NCBI GenBank assembly: GCA_002437245.1
Contig: DJOQ01000021.1
Coordinates: 1 to 64,000 of the forward strand
DNA: 64,000 nt
Source of the DNA: Ruminococcaceae bacterium UBA6434
GTDB lineage: Bacteria; Bacillota; Clostridia; Oscillospirales; Acutalibacteraceae
Direction: 5' to 3'
Under the pieces are notes generated by a model. That model did not search any database. It was not told where the DNA came from and saw only the letters and a program-made list of their open reading frames with translations. Below, piece after piece: positions 35,557 through 44,352 of the stretch (positions are counted from its first letter, which is position 1; each line of letters begins with the position of its first letter). The position numbers and the translations under genes were made by a program.

Positions 35557-36858
35557 TTATTTAATTATACCGTATATGAGTTTTTTCTTTTCGTGCGGAT
35601 TCTTTGATATTTTAAGCGCGTTTAAAAACAGCTTTTCGGCACCGCTCGCCCTCTCTTCGGAGGAGGTGAAAAGCCTTGCCGTGAGTTCGCCTTTATATAC
35701 TTTGTCGCCGACTTTTTTATAAAGAACAATTCCTGCGGACGGGTCGATTTCATCTTCCTTTTTCTCTCTGCCGGCGCCGAGTATAACGGCGGCTTCGCCT
35801 ATCATACCGGTGTCAGCCGAAAAGACGTATCCGTCGTCGGGCGATACTATGTCGCGAACGCATTTGTCTTTTTTGAAACGGTGGGTATCGATTATATAAT
35901 CAACATCTCCGCCCTGAGCCTCAACGAGCTCGCGGAATTTATCAAAGGCTCTGCCGCTGTCGAGTGCCTTTGTCGCCTCTTCCATGCACTCGTCTGTGTC
36001 TTTCCCGAATGAGAGCGACAGCATATTTGCTGCGAGCGTAACCGACAGTTCGCGTAGGTCTTTGTCGCCGCCGCCGCGCAAAACATCGACAGCCTCGATA
36101 ACCTCAAGCGCATTTCCGATATTTCTGCCGAGCGGCTCATCCATATTCGTTATAACCGCCATGATATTTCTGCCGCAGCGTTTTCCTATATTCACCATGG
36201 TTTCGGCAAGCTTCTTTGCATCCTCATATGTCTTCATAAATGCGCCGCTCCCGCATTTCACATCGAGAACTATATTTTTATCGCCTGCCGCAAGCTTTTT
36301 GCTCATAATGCTCGCCGAGATAAGCGCTCGGTCGTCAACTGTGGCGGTAACATCTCGGAGCGCGTAGAGCTTTTTGTCGGCAGGTGCGAGATTGCCCGTT
36401 TGACCTATGAGGGCAATGCCTATTTTGTTGACCTGCTCAAAAAATCTATCGTTTGTCACAGCCGTATTGTAACCCGGAATCGACTCAAGCTTATCAACCG
36501 TGCCGCCCGTGTGACCGAGCCCTCTGCCGCTCATTTTTGCGACCTTCAGGCCGCAGCTTGCGGCTATCGGCGCGGTTATAAGCGACGTTTTGTCTCCTAC
36601 GCCGCCGGTTGAGTGCTTATCGCATGAAATACCGTCGATTTTGCTCATATCGTTCATATCGCCCGACTGCGCCATACAAAGGGTGAGATCGGAAATTTCT
36701 CTGTCGCTCATTCCTTTAAGGCAAACAGCCATAAGCAGCGCCGACGCCTGATAATCCGGTATAGAGCCGCTCGTGAACCCGTCGACAAAGAATTTGATTT
36801 CGTCAGACGACAGCTCTTTTCCGTGCTTTTTATTGTCGATGATGTCATACATTCTCAT
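35557..36858 (-). CDS. pdp: Pyrimidine-nucleoside (thymidine) phosphorylase
   Basis: This enzyme cleaves thymidine or uridine with phosphate to base and (deoxy)ribose-1-phosphate. It has 433 residues, as usual. The N-terminal helical bundle is followed by the phosphate site DKHSTGGVGDKTSL, then KMSGRGLGHTGGTVDKLESIPG, which is the family signature (S/G-GRGLGHTGGTLDKLE type), then VKCGSGAFM and the C-terminal barrel-sandwich domain. Whether thymidine alone or also uridine is used cannot be told. Start at 36858 after AAAAGGG; a second ATG two codons on is possible. Confidence 0.94.
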   Translation of the reverse strand: MRMYDIIDNKKHGKELSSDEIKFFVDGFTSGSIPDYQASALLMAVCLKGMSDREISDLTLCMAQSGDMNDMSKIDGISCDKHSTGGVGDKTSLITAPIAASCGLKVAKMSGRGLGHTGGTVDKLESIPGYNTAVTNDRFFEQVNKIGIALIGQTGNLAPADKKLYALRDVTATVDDRALISASIMSKKLAAGDKNIVLDVKCGSGAFMKTYEDAKKLAETMVNIGKRCGRNIMAVITNMDEPLGRNIGNALEVIEAVDVLRGGGDKDLRELSVTLAANMLSLSFGKDTDECMEEATKALDSGRAFDKFRELVEAQGGDVDYIIDTHRFKKDKCVRDIVSPDDGYVFSADTGMIGEAAVILGAGREKKEDEIDPSAGIVLYKKVGDKVYKGELTARLFTSSEERASGAEKLFLNALKISKNPHEKKKLIYGIIK

Positions 36859-36929
36859 TTCGTCACGCCCTTTTCTTATTATTCGGTTGCTTTATTTGCT
36901 TTGCCGCAATGCAAAAGCAGGTAAAACAA

Positions 36930-36966
36930 AAACTGCCGAAAAAGATAAGCCGCGTTTCGACAGTTT
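36930..36966 (-). terminator. Terminator after the TPM-domain gene
   Basis: On the minus strand ACTGTCGAAA pairs with TTTTCGGCAGT (one G-U pair), followed by TTTTGTTTT, 14 bases after the stop codon. Confidence 0.75.
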
Positions 36967-36979
36967 TCTGTATTTAATA

Positions 36980-37882
36980 TTAGAATCCGCGAGAGCTTCC
37001 TCCGCCGGAGAAGCCGCCGCCTCCGCCCGAAAATCCTCCCGAGGACGAGCCGCCCGAAAAACCTCCGGATGAGGGTCCGCCGAAGCCGCCGCCGTAAAAA
37101 CCGCCTCCGTGATAATCTCCGCCGTGATAATTTCCTTTGCGAATTATGCGGCGAGGTAAAAACAAGATAATCAGTACCAGAACCGTTATTATAATCATAA
37201 CGGCAAGGTCGGTTTTTTCGTCCCCGAAACCGGACGAGGAGTAGTCGCCGATGTCCGAGTCGTCAATGCTCGTATAACCCTCTACCCCGTATTCCGAATA
37301 GACCTCTTCGACGAGCTTTTGATAGCACTCGCGAAGCCCTGTCGAAAAATCGTTGTTTTTAAGGTACGGTATCGCATAAGAGTCGAGAATTCTTCCCGTT
37401 TTACCGTCGGTGAGAGTACCCTCAAGACCCTTTCCCACTTCAATTCGCACCTGTCTGTCGCCCGTGGACAACAGAAGTAATACGCCGGAATCATCGTCTT
37501 TGTCGCCGATGCCCCATTTCCTCGCAAGCCCTATCGAATAGCTCTCAATGTCCCTGCCGCCGAGACTTTCTACCGTGACAACCACTATTTGCGCATCTGT
37601 CTGTTCATAGAGCGCTTCGCCGAGAGATTGTATGGTCCTTTTGTCGTCATCGGTAAGGCACGAGGCAAAATCGTTGACAAAAAAATCGCTCGTAGGTGAC
37701 GGGTAATTGCTTTGAGCTTGTGTGGTCATTTTGTTGTTATCGGTAAGGCGTGAAGAAAAACCATTGACCGCAAAGTCGCTTGCAGGCGATGGGTAATCGC
37801 TTTTTGCCGCCGCCGGCAGAACCGACAGCAAAACAATTAAAAGTGAAACAAGCAGTGCGCTTGCACCTATCGTCTTTTTCAT
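36980..37882 (-). CDS. TPM-domain membrane protein with glycine-rich tail
   Basis: This 300-residue protein has a signal peptide (residues 1-26, ending PAAA), a TPM domain (about 68-190: QIVVVTVESLGGRDIESYS, GVLLLLSTGDRQVRIEVGKG), one membrane helix (about 226-243) and a tail of mostly G, S and F, with histidines in GNYHGGDYHGGG. TPM (YgcG) proteins are membrane-anchored and often sit beside LemA, as here (3 bases apart). Residues 28-57 and 58-87 are a tandem copy (SDYPSPASDF and SNYPSPTSDF), absent from the usual family layout. Function is unclear; an envelope or protein-quality role is inferred from family context. Confidence 0.85.
   Translation of the reverse strand: MKKTIGASALLVSLLIVLLSVLPAAAKSDYPSPASDFAVNGFSSRLTDNNKMTTQAQSNYPSPTSDFFVNDFASCLTDDDKRTIQSLGEALYEQTDAQIVVVTVESLGGRDIESYSIGLARKWGIGDKDDDSGVLLLLSTGDRQVRIEVGKGLEGTLTDGKTGRILDSYAIPYLKNNDFSTGLRECYQKLVEEVYSEYGVEGYTSIDDSDIGDYSSSGFGDEKTDLAVMIIITVLVLIILFLPRRIIRKGNYHGGDYHGGGFYGGGFGGPSSGGFSGGSSSGGFSGGGGGFSGGGSSRGF
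37719..37808. repeat. 90-bp tandem duplication inside the TPM gene
   Basis: Bases 37731-37803 repeat 37641-37713 with many silent or mild changes, a period of 90 bases (30 codons). Shared words include CGGTAAGGC and GGGTAAT-GCTTT. The second copy codes for residues 28-57 and the first for residues 58-87 of the TPM protein. Confidence 0.8.
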
Positions 37883-37885
37883 GGC

Positions 37886-38461
37886 TTATTTACCGAAATC
37901 CACAGTCGGAACAGTTGTCGCTTCAGCCGATGCGGTGAAATAATCCGCCTTTTCAAAATGGAAGAGCCCCGCAATTATCGAGGTGGGGAACGACTGAATT
38001 TTTGTGTTGTATTCTTTTGCGGCGTCGTTATAGTCTTGACGCGCCACCGAAATTCGGTTTTCGGTGCCGGCAAGTTCGTCCTGAAGATTTATGAAATTCT
38101 GATCCGCCTTGAGGTCGGGATAGCTTTCGGCTATTGCCAAAAGACGCGATACGGCGCTGTCAATCTGACTCTGAGCGTTATTCAACTCGTCAACCGTCTT
38201 GGCACCGGAAAGTGCCGCACGTGCGTCCGCAACCGCCGTGAAAACGCCCTCTTCGTGAGCGGCGTAACCTTTTACGGTGTTTACAAGGTTCGGAATAAGG
38301 TCGGCACGGCGCTGAAGCTGTGTTTCAACCGCAGACTGTGCGCTCGAAACATTTTCACGCATCTTTACAAGGCTATTGTAGCCGCCGACTGAACTGCCGA
38401 TAATCACAACGACTATAACGGCAATGATGATTCCTATGGTGAGACCTTTTTTGTTTTTCAT
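37886..38461 (-). CDS. lemA: LemA family protein
   Basis: LemA proteins have one N-terminal membrane helix and a helical bundle outside. This 191-residue protein shows the helix GLTIGIIIAVIVVVIIGSSVG (about 5-25) and the family core YNSLVKMRENV, AQSAVETQLQRRADLIPNLV, AHEEGVFTAV and YNDAAKEYNTKIQSFP. The start at 38461 follows AAGGAGG; the reading can extend upstream but only through a region without a ribosome site. It is coupled to the TPM gene. The biochemical function of LemA is not settled. Confidence 0.94.
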   Translation of the reverse strand: MKNKKGLTIGIIIAVIVVVIIGSSVGGYNSLVKMRENVSSAQSAVETQLQRRADLIPNLVNTVKGYAAHEEGVFTAVADARAALSGAKTVDELNNAQSQIDSAVSRLLAIAESYPDLKADQNFINLQDELAGTENRISVARQDYNDAAKEYNTKIQSFPTSIIAGLFHFEKADYFTASAEATTVPTVDFGK

Positions 38462-38492
38462 GGTGTTACCTCCTTTTTCGGGGGCTGATTTT

Positions 38493-39512
38493 TCAATCGT
38501 CAAATCCGTTCGGATTGTTTTTTTGCCAGCGCCATGAGTCCTCGCACATCTCTTCGAGATCGCGCGTAGCCTCCCAGCCGAGCTCTCTCTTTGCCTTTGA
38601 CGGGTCGGAGTAGCAGGTGGCAATATCACCCTCGCGGCGCGGTGCTATTTTGTATTTGATTTTAACACCCGTGGCTTTTTCAAATGCCTTTACTATGTCA
38701 AGAACACTGTAGCCCTTGCCTGTGCCGAGATTATAAATCCTTACGCCGCCGTTTGTGGATTTCAACTGTTCTACGGCTTTTACGTGACCGAGAGCCAAGT
38801 CTACCACGTGAATGTAATCACGGACGCCCGTGCCGTCGTGAGTGGGATAATCGTCGCCGTAAATCGATAGGCAGTCAAGCTTGCCTATCGCAACTTGAGT
38901 TATATACGGCATAAGATTGTTCGGGATTCCGTTGGGATTTTCGCCTATGAGACCGCTCTTGTGAGCGCCTATCGGATTAAAGTAGCGAAGCAGTGTTACA
39001 TCCCAGCTGTTGTCCGCCTTGTAGAGATCCTGAAGGATTATCTCTATCATATATTTCGTGGTGCCGTAGGGATTGGTTGTTCCGCCGGTTTTCATATCTT
39101 CGGTAAGCGGTGAAACGTTGTTCATACCATAAACGGTAGCCGAGGAAGAAAACACGATTTTTTTGCAGCCGTTCGCTCTCATTACTTCGCAGAGCGCAAG
39201 AGTTCCGCAGATATTGTTGTCGTAATATTCGAGCGGCTTGTGGCAGGATTCGCCGACCGCCTTGAGACCTGCAAAGTGTATGACGGCGTCTATTTTGTTC
39301 TCTTTAAAGACGGTGTCGAGCTTTTTCTTGTCGCGAACGTCACATTCGTAAAATTTAATCTTTTTGCCGATAATTTCTTCGGCTCGCTCGAGCGCTTTGG
39401 GGCTTGCGTTATAGTAGTTATCGACTACAACAACGTCAAAACCCGCGTTAACCAGTTCAATGCAGGTGTGAGTGCCTATAAATCCGGCACCGCCCGTAAC
39501 TAAAATTGCCAT
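38493..39512 (-). CDS. galE: UDP-glucose 4-epimerase
   Basis: GalE interconverts UDP-glucose and UDP-galactose with tightly bound NAD. The 339 residues have the NAD motif VTGGAGFIGTHTC, the catalytic serine and tyrosine in FSSSATVYG and NPYGTTKYMIE, and LRYFNPIGAH and GVRDYIHVVDLA. AAGGAGG precedes the ATG. It follows the CinA/SpoIID-like gene by 52 bases and precedes LemA by 31, so it may be read with either. Aldose 1-epimerase (galM) is elsewhere in the window at 55460. Confidence 0.95.
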   Translation of the reverse strand: MAILVTGGAGFIGTHTCIELVNAGFDVVVVDNYYNASPKALERAEEIIGKKIKFYECDVRDKKKLDTVFKENKIDAVIHFAGLKAVGESCHKPLEYYDNNICGTLALCEVMRANGCKKIVFSSSATVYGMNNVSPLTEDMKTGGTTNPYGTTKYMIEIILQDLYKADNSWDVTLLRYFNPIGAHKSGLIGENPNGIPNNLMPYITQVAIGKLDCLSIYGDDYPTHDGTGVRDYIHVVDLALGHVKAVEQLKSTNGGVRIYNLGTGKGYSVLDIVKAFEKATGVKIKYKIAPRREGDIATCYSDPSKAKRELGWEATRDLEEMCEDSWRWQKNNPNGFDD

Positions 39513-39564
39513 TTTTAATGTCCTCCTTGATAATACGCATGTAGTTTATCTGCTTAAAAATTTG

Positions 39565-41739
39565 TTATGAAAGCGTTGTTCCGGGATAGTACTTTGCGAG
39601 TATCTGCGCGTAGGTTGAGCCGTCGGCAGCCATTTTGTTTGCGCCCGCAAGGCTCATACCGACTCCGTATCCGCTGCCGTATGAGGTTATTTTAAATGTA
39701 TCGCCGGATGAAGCGTAGGAAACGGCAAAGCAGTATGACGGAATCTTGTTTTCGAGAAGCTCAGAGGCAAATTTATATCCGCTTATTTCCTTACCGCCGA
39801 CGTTTACGGTTTCAACATATCCCACTCCCGTGCTGATGGCGCCGTCGTGCTTTGTAACCTTTACCCAGCCTTTGGCAGAACCGGAAAGATTTATTGAGCT
39901 GTCAAATTTATTTATAAGCTCTTTTAATTCTCCCGATGTCAGAGTGATTTCGGTCTTGTAGCCGTCCGCGTTTTTATCGGACGCGCTGTCAACCGTTTTA
40001 AGATAGGGGAAAGATTTTCCGAAAACAACGTCTGCCGAAGTGGTTTTTCCTGCCGACAGCTTAAACGTGGGAGTAAATGCCGGCTGACCGTCATATACAA
40101 CATATTCGCCGAATACCTCGGAAACCGCGTTCAGTATGTTGTCGCTCACGGTTTCTGCGGCGTTAAGACCGCTCACATTAAAGTTTGTGTTGCGATATTT
40201 CAAATATGTGTAAACGGCTACGGCGTCCGCCTTAATGGCTTCGGAGTTGTAGCTGTCGTCAATATCCGCAGCCACAATTTTTGCGATTGCCTTTTTGGCG
40301 TCCGTTTTTACACCGTTGAGCACGATGTATTCGGGCAGCGTGTTGGCTGCCGTATTGTCGCTTTGAGAAACGGCGTTCGCGGCGTCCTCGGCTGCTCTTG
40401 CGAGATCGTCTTTGTCAATTCCGTTTACGGTTTCGTTATACATAAAAACAGAGAGCGGAACGGTGTCCTTTGAAATCTCCGGAGGAACTGTGGTCTCTTC
40501 GGTCGTCGTTTCGGGCGCGGGGTTTGCGAGCGCCTCTGCGGCTTTTTTGTCTCTTTGATATTTCACAAGGAAAAATGTGCCTGCCGCAACGGCAAGAGCC
40601 AGAATTATTATAAGGATCGAAACAATAACCTTTTTACCTTTGCCGTGGGTCTTTTCGTATTCGGGTTCTGCGGCGGATTCGCCGGAAATTTCTATGCCGA
40701 CCGAGTTTTCGCCCGAAGCCTTTTCGCCGATAAGCTCTATAAGCTCCTCGGCGGCGTCCTTTATAAAGCTCTCGTCCTTTTCGTCGGGCTCCCGGTAGAG
40801 CTTTCTGACTATTGCGGAGTTTTCGCCTGCAACCGCTATACATATGTAAGAACAGCCGTCGGTATTGCAAATATCCGAAATGCACGCGCCGAAATCCGAC
40901 GAGGCGAGCTCTTTTGCGGATTTTGCCATCTGTGCCGTGTAATCGGTAACATTGAAATCGCCTTTATCTTCAACGTGCGGAGTAAAGGTGAAAAATTCAA
41001 AAAAGTCGGGCGAAACAGAGCCGAAGGATTTTACGTATTCGGAATTCTGATTGCCGTTTACCGCAACTTTGCTTCCGCTCTCGCGGAGAATGTTTACGGT
41101 CTTGGCTGTGATTTCCCCGACGTTTTCGGGTAGTACGGGCAGAATTTCCGCAGCTTTTTCGGGCGCCGGCATTTCGGGCTTTTTGACCGGAATCGGCGGC
41201 TTTACGGATGCGCTTTTCGGAGTGGGAGCCTCCTCGCGGACGGCTATGGTTTCGCCGCTCGTGAGATAGGGGATAACACCGTTGCGAAGCACCGTGTCAA
41301 TGCGCGCGTCGTCAAGCGGCAGATACATTATTTGCTGATGTCCCTTTGAGATAACAAAGCCGGAGTTTACACCGTCGCGAGTTAAAAACGGAACGGCACC
41401 TTTCGGCATCTGCGCCTGAAGCAGCTTTTGCGACTCGGGGATTTCCGCGGCGCGACCGAGCGCCTTTTTGACCGTCGGATTTTCCTCGCTTTCAAGAGAG
41501 AGCGCCTTTGTAAGCAACGCTTTTGTCCTTACGTACACCTTCGGGTCAACGGCAATAACTATAAGCTCGGAGTCCGCGAGCGCTTTGCCGAGTGACGGAA
41601 ACATCTCTTTGAGAGACGAAAAACTCTTGAACGATACATCGTCGTCGGTAAAGGCGTTAAGACTGCCGGAAATTTTGATTTGAAGCTTAGTAGCCGGAAT
41701 GTCATCACCTGAGATAAGTGAAAACAATTTCAAATTCAT
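39565..41739 (-). CDS. Membrane protein: degenerate CinA-like cytoplasmic part fused to an extracellular SpoIID domain
   Basis: This protein has 724 residues. The C-terminal part (about 465-724) is a SpoIID/LytB domain: ALKAQ-like EAIKADAVAVYTYLKY, KLSAGKTTSADVVFG, and SYGSGYGVGMSLAGANKMA with YAQILAKYYPG. One membrane helix lies at about 370-392, so that part is outside. The cytoplasmic half resembles CinA. Residues 1-160 follow the MoCF-like domain (LFSLISGDDI, LLQAQMPKGAVPFLTRDGVN, VIPYL). Residues about 206-345 match the CinA_C strand pattern (YICIAVAGENSAIVRKLYR, AAEELIELI) without its ESCTGG active site. A glutamate in the position of EYIxGVV is altered (AKIVAADIDD), so lytic activity is doubtful. 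The start at 41739 fits CinA better than 41751. The CinA resemblance is my inference. Confidence 0.7.
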   Translation of the reverse strand: MNLKLFSLISGDDIPATKLQIKISGSLNAFTDDDVSFKSFSSLKEMFPSLGKALADSELIVIAVDPKVYVRTKALLTKALSLESEENPTVKKALGRAAEIPESQKLLQAQMPKGAVPFLTRDGVNSGFVISKGHQQIMYLPLDDARIDTVLRNGVIPYLTSGETIAVREEAPTPKSASVKPPIPVKKPEMPAPEKAAEILPVLPENVGEITAKTVNILRESGSKVAVNGNQNSEYVKSFGSVSPDFFEFFTFTPHVEDKGDFNVTDYTAQMAKSAKELASSDFGACISDICNTDGCSYICIAVAGENSAIVRKLYREPDEKDESFIKDAAEELIELIGEKASGENSVGIEISGESAAEPEYEKTHGKGKKVIVSILIIILALAVAAGTFFLVKYQRDKKAAEALANPAPETTTEETTVPPEISKDTVPLSVFMYNETVNGIDKDDLARAAEDAANAVSQSDNTAANTLPEYIVLNGVKTDAKKAIAKIVAADIDDSYNSEAIKADAVAVYTYLKYRNTNFNVSGLNAAETVSDNILNAVSEVFGEYVVYDGQPAFTPTFKLSAGKTTSADVVFGKSFPYLKTVDSASDKNADGYKTEITLTSGELKELINKFDSSINLSGSAKGWVKVTKHDGAISTGVGYVETVNVGGKEISGYKFASELLENKIPSYCFAVSYASSGDTFKITSYGSGYGVGMSLAGANKMAADGSTYAQILAKYYPGTTLS

Positions 41740-41781
41740 ATCCTTGTCCATCCTTGTTTATAAATGTGTATTAAAAACCGA

Positions 41782-43341
41782 TTATTCGGCGGCGTACCAT
41801 TTTTCCGCCGAAGCAAAGGGGTTCTTTTGACCTTTTTTATCATACCATATCTGCGGATAGTGCGGATTTTCGTTTACCGTTACGAGCGAGGTGTCTACAT
41901 TTTCGCTCTCGCCGTCGCGCAGAAGTCTGCCGACAACTACAAGTCTTGCATTTGAAAATTCGTAACTGCAGGTGGATAATGTAATAAGCTTATCCGAATA
42001 GTCTACGCTGACGCCCGTGGAATAAAGCTTTCTCTCGTCTATTGCCGCTATAAATCCGTCGAAGTTTTCCTTTGTCGGGAATTTGGGCGTATTGTAGTAA
42101 AAGAGATAGCCGTTATCCTGCTCCGGCGTGCTGTTTGATATAAACACGGCATAGACCTTGAATTTATATGTCTTAAACAGAGTGTCGTATTCGATAATCG
42201 GCGACTCTTTAAAGCCCTCGGGCTTTTTGTATTTGTCAAGCTCGGCAAATACCAGACCGTCGCTCATGTGATGGCCGTAAATTACCGTGTTTTGGCTGAG
42301 GTATTTGGGGTCGCAGCGGAAATCGAGGAACGGGCAGCCGTAACGGCTGTAATTGCCGTAGAAATCCTTTTTGAGGTACTCGTCGTTATCCTCGGACTGT
42401 ACCACCTGAACGTCAATTGCCGAATTCGGAACTCGAATCCAGCCGACAAGGTCGTTGTTTATGGCGTAAAGGTAAGCGTATTTCGGCATCATACCCTGGG
42501 GCAGCGTGACATTTGGGTATTTGGCAAAAAATTCCGCCCATGCCTCTTCGTCGGTAAGGTTGGAATCTGCGTCGATAACCTGACCTTTAATGTTGGCGTT
42601 TTGCTTGTTGGCGCTGTTTTTCTGCCCCATAAGCACGCCGAACCAAATGGCGCAGCCGATAAGTGTGAAAACAGAGACGTCCATTATTACTTTTCTGATT
42701 ATCTCCGAAGCTTTATCGCGCTTATTCGGGAAGAATGACGCAAGACCGCTCTTAAACATTTCGCCGAAAGTCTTGACGGGTTTCTCATCTTCTTCCGTTT
42801 TTTCTTCTTTTTTCTCCTCATCGTTTTTTTCCGGAGCCTTTTCTTCCGGCTTTTTGTCCTTAGAGGGGCGAATTATCGCGACGTTTTCGGTGGGAGCTTT
42901 TTCTTCCTCGCGCGGCTTCTGATATTGATTTGTAATATCGATGAAGTGGTTTTCGTCACCGGAATATTTGTTTCTTCTTGAAGTCTGCTCGTTTTCGTTT
43001 TGCGAGTTGTCGTTCATGGCAGACAAAATATCGTTGTAGATTCTGTCGGTGTTTTTATCTACGACTTCGTTTTCTTTCTTTTCGCTTTCTTCCGTCGGTT
43101 TGTCCTCAAGGTCTTGACGCTCCGCCTTTTCGGTATGCGACGGCTCGCCTTTAACCGACTGATCGTCTTTCTGCTCGGACTGAGCTTTGTCCTTCGGCTC
43201 GTCGCCGAGGGCAGAGAGCAAATCGTTTATTTCGCTGTCGGGTTTTTCACCCTTTGCGGTTTCCTTGTTCACCTTATTTTTAAGCTCTTCAAATGATAAA
43301 AGCTCGTTGTCGTTGTTTTTCTTATCCTTGCTTTTGCTCAT
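41782..43341 (-). CDS. Class B sortase with long disordered N-terminal tail
   Basis: The sortase domain is at about 285-475 of 519 residues, with catalytic His357 (VIYGHHMSD), Cys458 (ITLSTCSYEF) and Arg466 (NARLVVVGRL). The domain is preceded by one membrane helix (about 217-239) and, unusually, by some 215 cytoplasmic residues rich in E, K, D and P. After the catalytic arginine the chain continues with RDGESE-VDTSLVTVNENPHYPQIW and ends near AEKWY, an extension shared with the neighbouring sortase. Sortases join surface proteins to peptidoglycan or to each other. It directly follows the first sortase gene, separated by no bases, so the pair arose by duplication. Confidence 0.9.
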   Translation of the reverse strand: MSKSKDKKNNDNELLSFEELKNKVNKETAKGEKPDSEINDLLSALGDEPKDKAQSEQKDDQSVKGEPSHTEKAERQDLEDKPTEESEKKENEVVDKNTDRIYNDILSAMNDNSQNENEQTSRRNKYSGDENHFIDITNQYQKPREEEKAPTENVAIIRPSKDKKPEEKAPEKNDEEKKEEKTEEDEKPVKTFGEMFKSGLASFFPNKRDKASEIIRKVIMDVSVFTLIGCAIWFGVLMGQKNSANKQNANIKGQVIDADSNLTDEEAWAEFFAKYPNVTLPQGMMPKYAYLYAINNDLVGWIRVPNSAIDVQVVQSEDNDEYLKKDFYGNYSRYGCPFLDFRCDPKYLSQNTVIYGHHMSDGLVFAELDKYKKPEGFKESPIIEYDTLFKTYKFKVYAVFISNSTPEQDNGYLFYYNTPKFPTKENFDGFIAAIDERKLYSTGVSVDYSDKLITLSTCSYEFSNARLVVVGRLLRDGESENVDTSLVTVNENPHYPQIWYDKKGQKNPFASAEKWYAAE

Positions 43342-44352
43342 TTAAGCTCTCACTCCTTTCGGGTACCATCTTTCGGCGTTTTTATATGGGTTTGCCTTTT
43401 TATATTTGTCATACCATATCTGTGGGTAACGCGGATTTTCGTTTACCGTCGCAAGCGAAGTGTCAACCTCTTCGCTTTCACCGTCTCTTACAAGCCTTGC
43501 AACCAGCACACAGCGGGCGTTCGTCTCGCCGCGGCGCGTTGAAATATCCATATCGCGCGTGCAGGTCGAAAGGGTGAGTATTTTGTCGTCGGTGTTTACG
43601 TCTATTCCCGTCGAATAGAGCGAGCGTGACGCAATCTCGTTAAAATACTCGGCGTAATTGTCGCCGCTCATAAACGGATATATGTAATTGAAAACATAGC
43701 CGTTGTCGTCTTTTTCGTCTGCGTTTGTCAAAAAGACCGCTATGACTTTCCATTTGTAATCGTGATAGATAGTGTCAAACTCAATTACGGGGTTTGCTTT
43801 CCAAAATTCTATGTCCTTGTATTTTTCAACGTCCGAGAACATGGTGGAATCGAGGTAATTATGACCGTAAATAATGGTGTTTGTGTCAAATTCGCCGTCG
43901 GTTATCGTATTGCGGTAATCGACAAACGGGGTTCCGCGGCGCTCATAGTTGCCGTAGAAGTTGCGCCTTAAATAATAATTGTTGTCGGAGCCGTGCACAA
44001 CGGGATGATTTATGGTTGTACCGGGAACTTTTATCCAGCCGACAAGGTCGGGATTTACGGAATACGCCTTTTTGTATTTTTCCTGAATACCGTCCGGAAA
44101 AACCGTGTCTCCGTAATCGTATTCGGGCACGTCGAACTGCGGATCGGCAAGGCTTGCTATTTCCGCCGCCTCTTTTTTACTCTTTATTATGTCAACGCCG
44201 TATTTCACACAGAAGGTTCCGGAGACTATCAAAACAATTATTGATATAAAGAGTATAAATTTACTGCCCTTGCCCATGGGCTTTTTTTGCTTCTTTTTGC
44301 CGCCTTTTTTCGGCGGAACGGTGTTTTCGGTGATGACATTATCGTCGTTCAT
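43342..44352 (-). CDS. Class B sortase
   Basis: This 336-residue enzyme has a short lysine-rich N-terminus, a membrane helix (about 31-50) and a sortase domain with catalytic His164 (IIYGHNYLD), Cys264 (LTLSTCTRD) and Arg280 (ETNARCVLVARL). An insert of about eight residues (DISTRRGE) lies between Cys and Arg. The C-terminal extension after the domain (VDTSLATVNENPRYPQIWY) is nearly the same as in the next gene, and its conservation suggests a role in substrate or partner choice. A possible substrate with an IPKTS signal is encoded at 61736. The gene overlaps pncC by four bases. Confidence 0.92.
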   Translation of the reverse strand: MNDDNVITENTVPPKKGGKKKQKKPMGKGSKFILFISIIVLIVSGTFCVKYGVDIIKSKKEAAEIASLADPQFDVPEYDYGDTVFPDGIQEKYKKAYSVNPDLVGWIKVPGTTINHPVVHGSDNNYYLRRNFYGNYERRGTPFVDYRNTITDGEFDTNTIIYGHNYLDSTMFSDVEKYKDIEFWKANPVIEFDTIYHDYKWKVIAVFLTNADEKDDNGYVFNYIYPFMSGDNYAEYFNEIASRSLYSTGIDVNTDDKILTLSTCTRDMDISTRRGETNARCVLVARLVRDGESEEVDTSLATVNENPRYPQIWYDKYKKANPYKNAERWYPKGVRA

